From Sulfidibacterium sp964598065 (GTDB lineage: Bacteria > Bacteroidota > Bacteroidia > Bacteroidales > F082): DNA of 8,044 bases. Shown here piece by piece: positions 6,879 to 8,044 of the stretch. The position numbers and the translations under genes are program-made. The DNA lies in assembly GCA_964598065.1 (NCBI GenBank), contig CAZRAW010000104.1:1-8044 (forward strand). The letters are read 5' to 3'. Numbering within the stretch: position 1 is the first letter of the stretch; the number at the start of each line of letters is the position of its first letter. The notes beneath the pieces are model-generated. The model was not told the origin of the DNA. It was given only the letters and a program-made list of their open reading frames with translations, and ran no database searches.

Positions 6879-8044
6879 ATGACTGAAGAAGGAAAAGCAT
6901 ACCTTAATTTTTCCGGCAAAGAGGTCTTATTGCCGAGAGAAGAAACCCTGGAACGAAGACCACAGCAAAAAAAGTTTATTATCGGGATTCCGCTGGAAAA
7001 AGACGAAAATGAAAGGCGTATAGCTATAGTTCCCAATGCCGTTGACCTTCTCATAAAGAACGGCCACCAGGTTGTGATGGCGGAAAATGCCGGCAAGGCG
7101 GCTCATTTTACAAATGAAATGTATGCCGATGCAGGAGCGCAAATTACACAAACGGCCGCTGAAGTGTGGCAATCAGATATTATTGTAAAAATTGCAGCTC
7201 CCGAAGTTGATGAGATCGATTTGATGCACAAAAACCAGACGATTTTTTCATCTCTTATGTCCCAAAGCAGGAACAAAGTCTATTTTAAGAAACTGATCGA
7301 AAAAAAGGCCATTGCCATTGCCTACGAGTTAATAAAAGACAAAACCGGGGCTTTCCCGCTGGTGCGTTCCATGAGCGAAATTATCGGGAATACTTCTATT
7401 ATGGTTGCTGCGGAATACCTCAGTAGTTCGCAATACGGAAAAGGGGTGATGCTGGGTGGTTTTCCGGGTATCAGACCATCGGAGGTTGTCATTATCGGCT
7501 CCGGAACTGTTGCCGAATACGCTGCCCGCACAGCTTACGGAATGGGAGCGCAGGTGCGCATCTTTGATGACTCGGTTTACAAAATGCGCGACCTCCAAAA
7601 TAAGCTTGAATTCAGAGTATCGACCTCCGTTTTGCAGCCTGTTCTTTTGCTGAAAGCACTCAAAGAAGCCGATGTGGTAATTGCAGCCAAGCATTCTTCA
7701 AGCGGACAATCGGCCTGTCTTATTTCAGCGGAGATGGTGAAACAAATGAAACGCGGAGCGGTGATAGTTGATGTGAGTATCGACCAGGGAGGATGTTTTG
7801 AAACTTCACATCCCACTTCACACCAACATCCTGTTTTTCAGGAGTTCGGTGTAACCCATTATTGCGTTCCGAATATTGCCTCAAGAGTGCCGCATACTGC
7901 TTCCTATTCGCTCAGTAATTATCTCACCGGACTGCTGCTGAAAATAGGCGAAACCGGAGAAATCAATCATTATATCCTGCGCGACAAACCCTTTAGCAAG
8001 GGCGTTTATATTTATAATGGCGTTCTTACCAACAAAAATATTGC
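6879..8044 (+). CDS. ald: Alanine dehydrogenase / PntA-like NAD-dependent protein (3' end cut by window edge)
   Basis: 388 codons are visible from the ATG at 6879. Bacteroidota relatives run slightly over 400 aa, so little is missing. It belongs to the alanine dehydrogenase/transhydrogenase-alpha family. A roughly 32-residue extension precedes the usual start (FIIGIPLEKDENERRIAI, 33-50). R47 and K104 correspond to the pyruvate-binding Arg and Lys of Bacillus and Mycobacterium Ald. The Rossmann segment VVIIGSGTVAEYAA (203-216) has Ala212 in place of the third glycine, and D230 ends the next strand. VDVSIDQGGCFET (297-309, D302) and VPNI (330-333, N332) are conserved. The catalytic histidine of classical Ald (Mtb H96) is replaced: FSSLM (123-127) has Met127 where FTYLH has His. 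Alanine oxidation to pyruvate by NAD is therefore the family name rather than a proven activity. It is the third gene of the porX-tsaE transcript. Confidence 0.85.
   Translation, partial: MTEEGKAYLNFSGKEVLLPREETLERRPQQKKFIIGIPLEKDENERRIAIVPNAVDLLIKNGHQVVMAENAGKAAHFTNEMYADAGAQITQTAAEVWQSDIIVKIAAPEVDEIDLMHKNQTIFSSLMSQSRNKVYFKKLIEKKAIAIAYELIKDKTGAFPLVRSMSEIIGNTSIMVAAEYLSSSQYGKGVMLGGFPGIRPSEVVIIGSGTVAEYAARTAYGMGAQVRIFDDSVYKMRDLQNKLEFRVSTSVLQPVLLLKALKEADVVIAAKHSSSGQSACLISAEMVKQMKRGAVIVDVSIDQGGCFETSHPTSHQHPVFQEFGVTHYCVPNIASRVPHTASYSLSNYLTGLLLKIGETGEINHYILRDKPFSKGVYIYNGVLTNKNI

Overview
The window comes from the chromosome of a member of the Bacteroidota, most likely Bacteroidales or Marinilabiliales. 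The evidence is moderate-to-low GC coding sequence, weak ribosome binding sites, promoter-like TAnnTTTG boxes (the Bacteroidota -7 element), and a porX gene. PorX is the response regulator of the type IX secretion system (T9SS), which is confined to this phylum. The gene content is core housekeeping. There is no sign of a mobile element, CRISPR array, RNA gene or defence island.

Layout. Four genes lie on the minus strand in the left 4.7 kb, read from about 4.7 kb towards 1: an HD-domain phosphohydrolase (3466-4725), a RecQ-family helicase (1450-3378), a small outer-membrane beta-barrel protein (613-1332) and an mpg/AAG-type 3-methyladenine DNA glycosylase (1-606, cut by the window edge a few residues from its expected end). 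Three genes lie on the plus strand to the right: porX (4883-6439), tsaE (6439-6867) and an alanine dehydrogenase-like gene (6879 onward, cut by the right edge). The two groups diverge from a 157-base intergenic region (4726-4882). It holds candidate -7 boxes on both strands and a perfect 7-bp inverted repeat. No stretch over 300 bases lacks a gene.

How the genes relate. porX, tsaE and the alanine dehydrogenase-like gene are packed with a 1-base overlap and an 11-base gap and are almost certainly co-transcribed. This joins T9SS control, tRNA t6A modification and amino-acid/redox metabolism in one transcript. On the other side, the barrel gene and mpg are 6 bases apart and share a promoter-like box. 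recQ follows the HD gene by 87 bases. RecQ and Mpg are both DNA-maintenance enzymes, but nothing here shows that they act together.

The points most worth a second look are the two-domain PorX (receiver plus alkaline-phosphatase-like PglZ domain, all expected catalytic residues present), the divergent control region, an alanine dehydrogenase homologue that lacks the catalytic histidine, and a RecQ whose zinc-binding cysteines sit about 160 residues later than in E. coli RecQ. I see no wholly new system.
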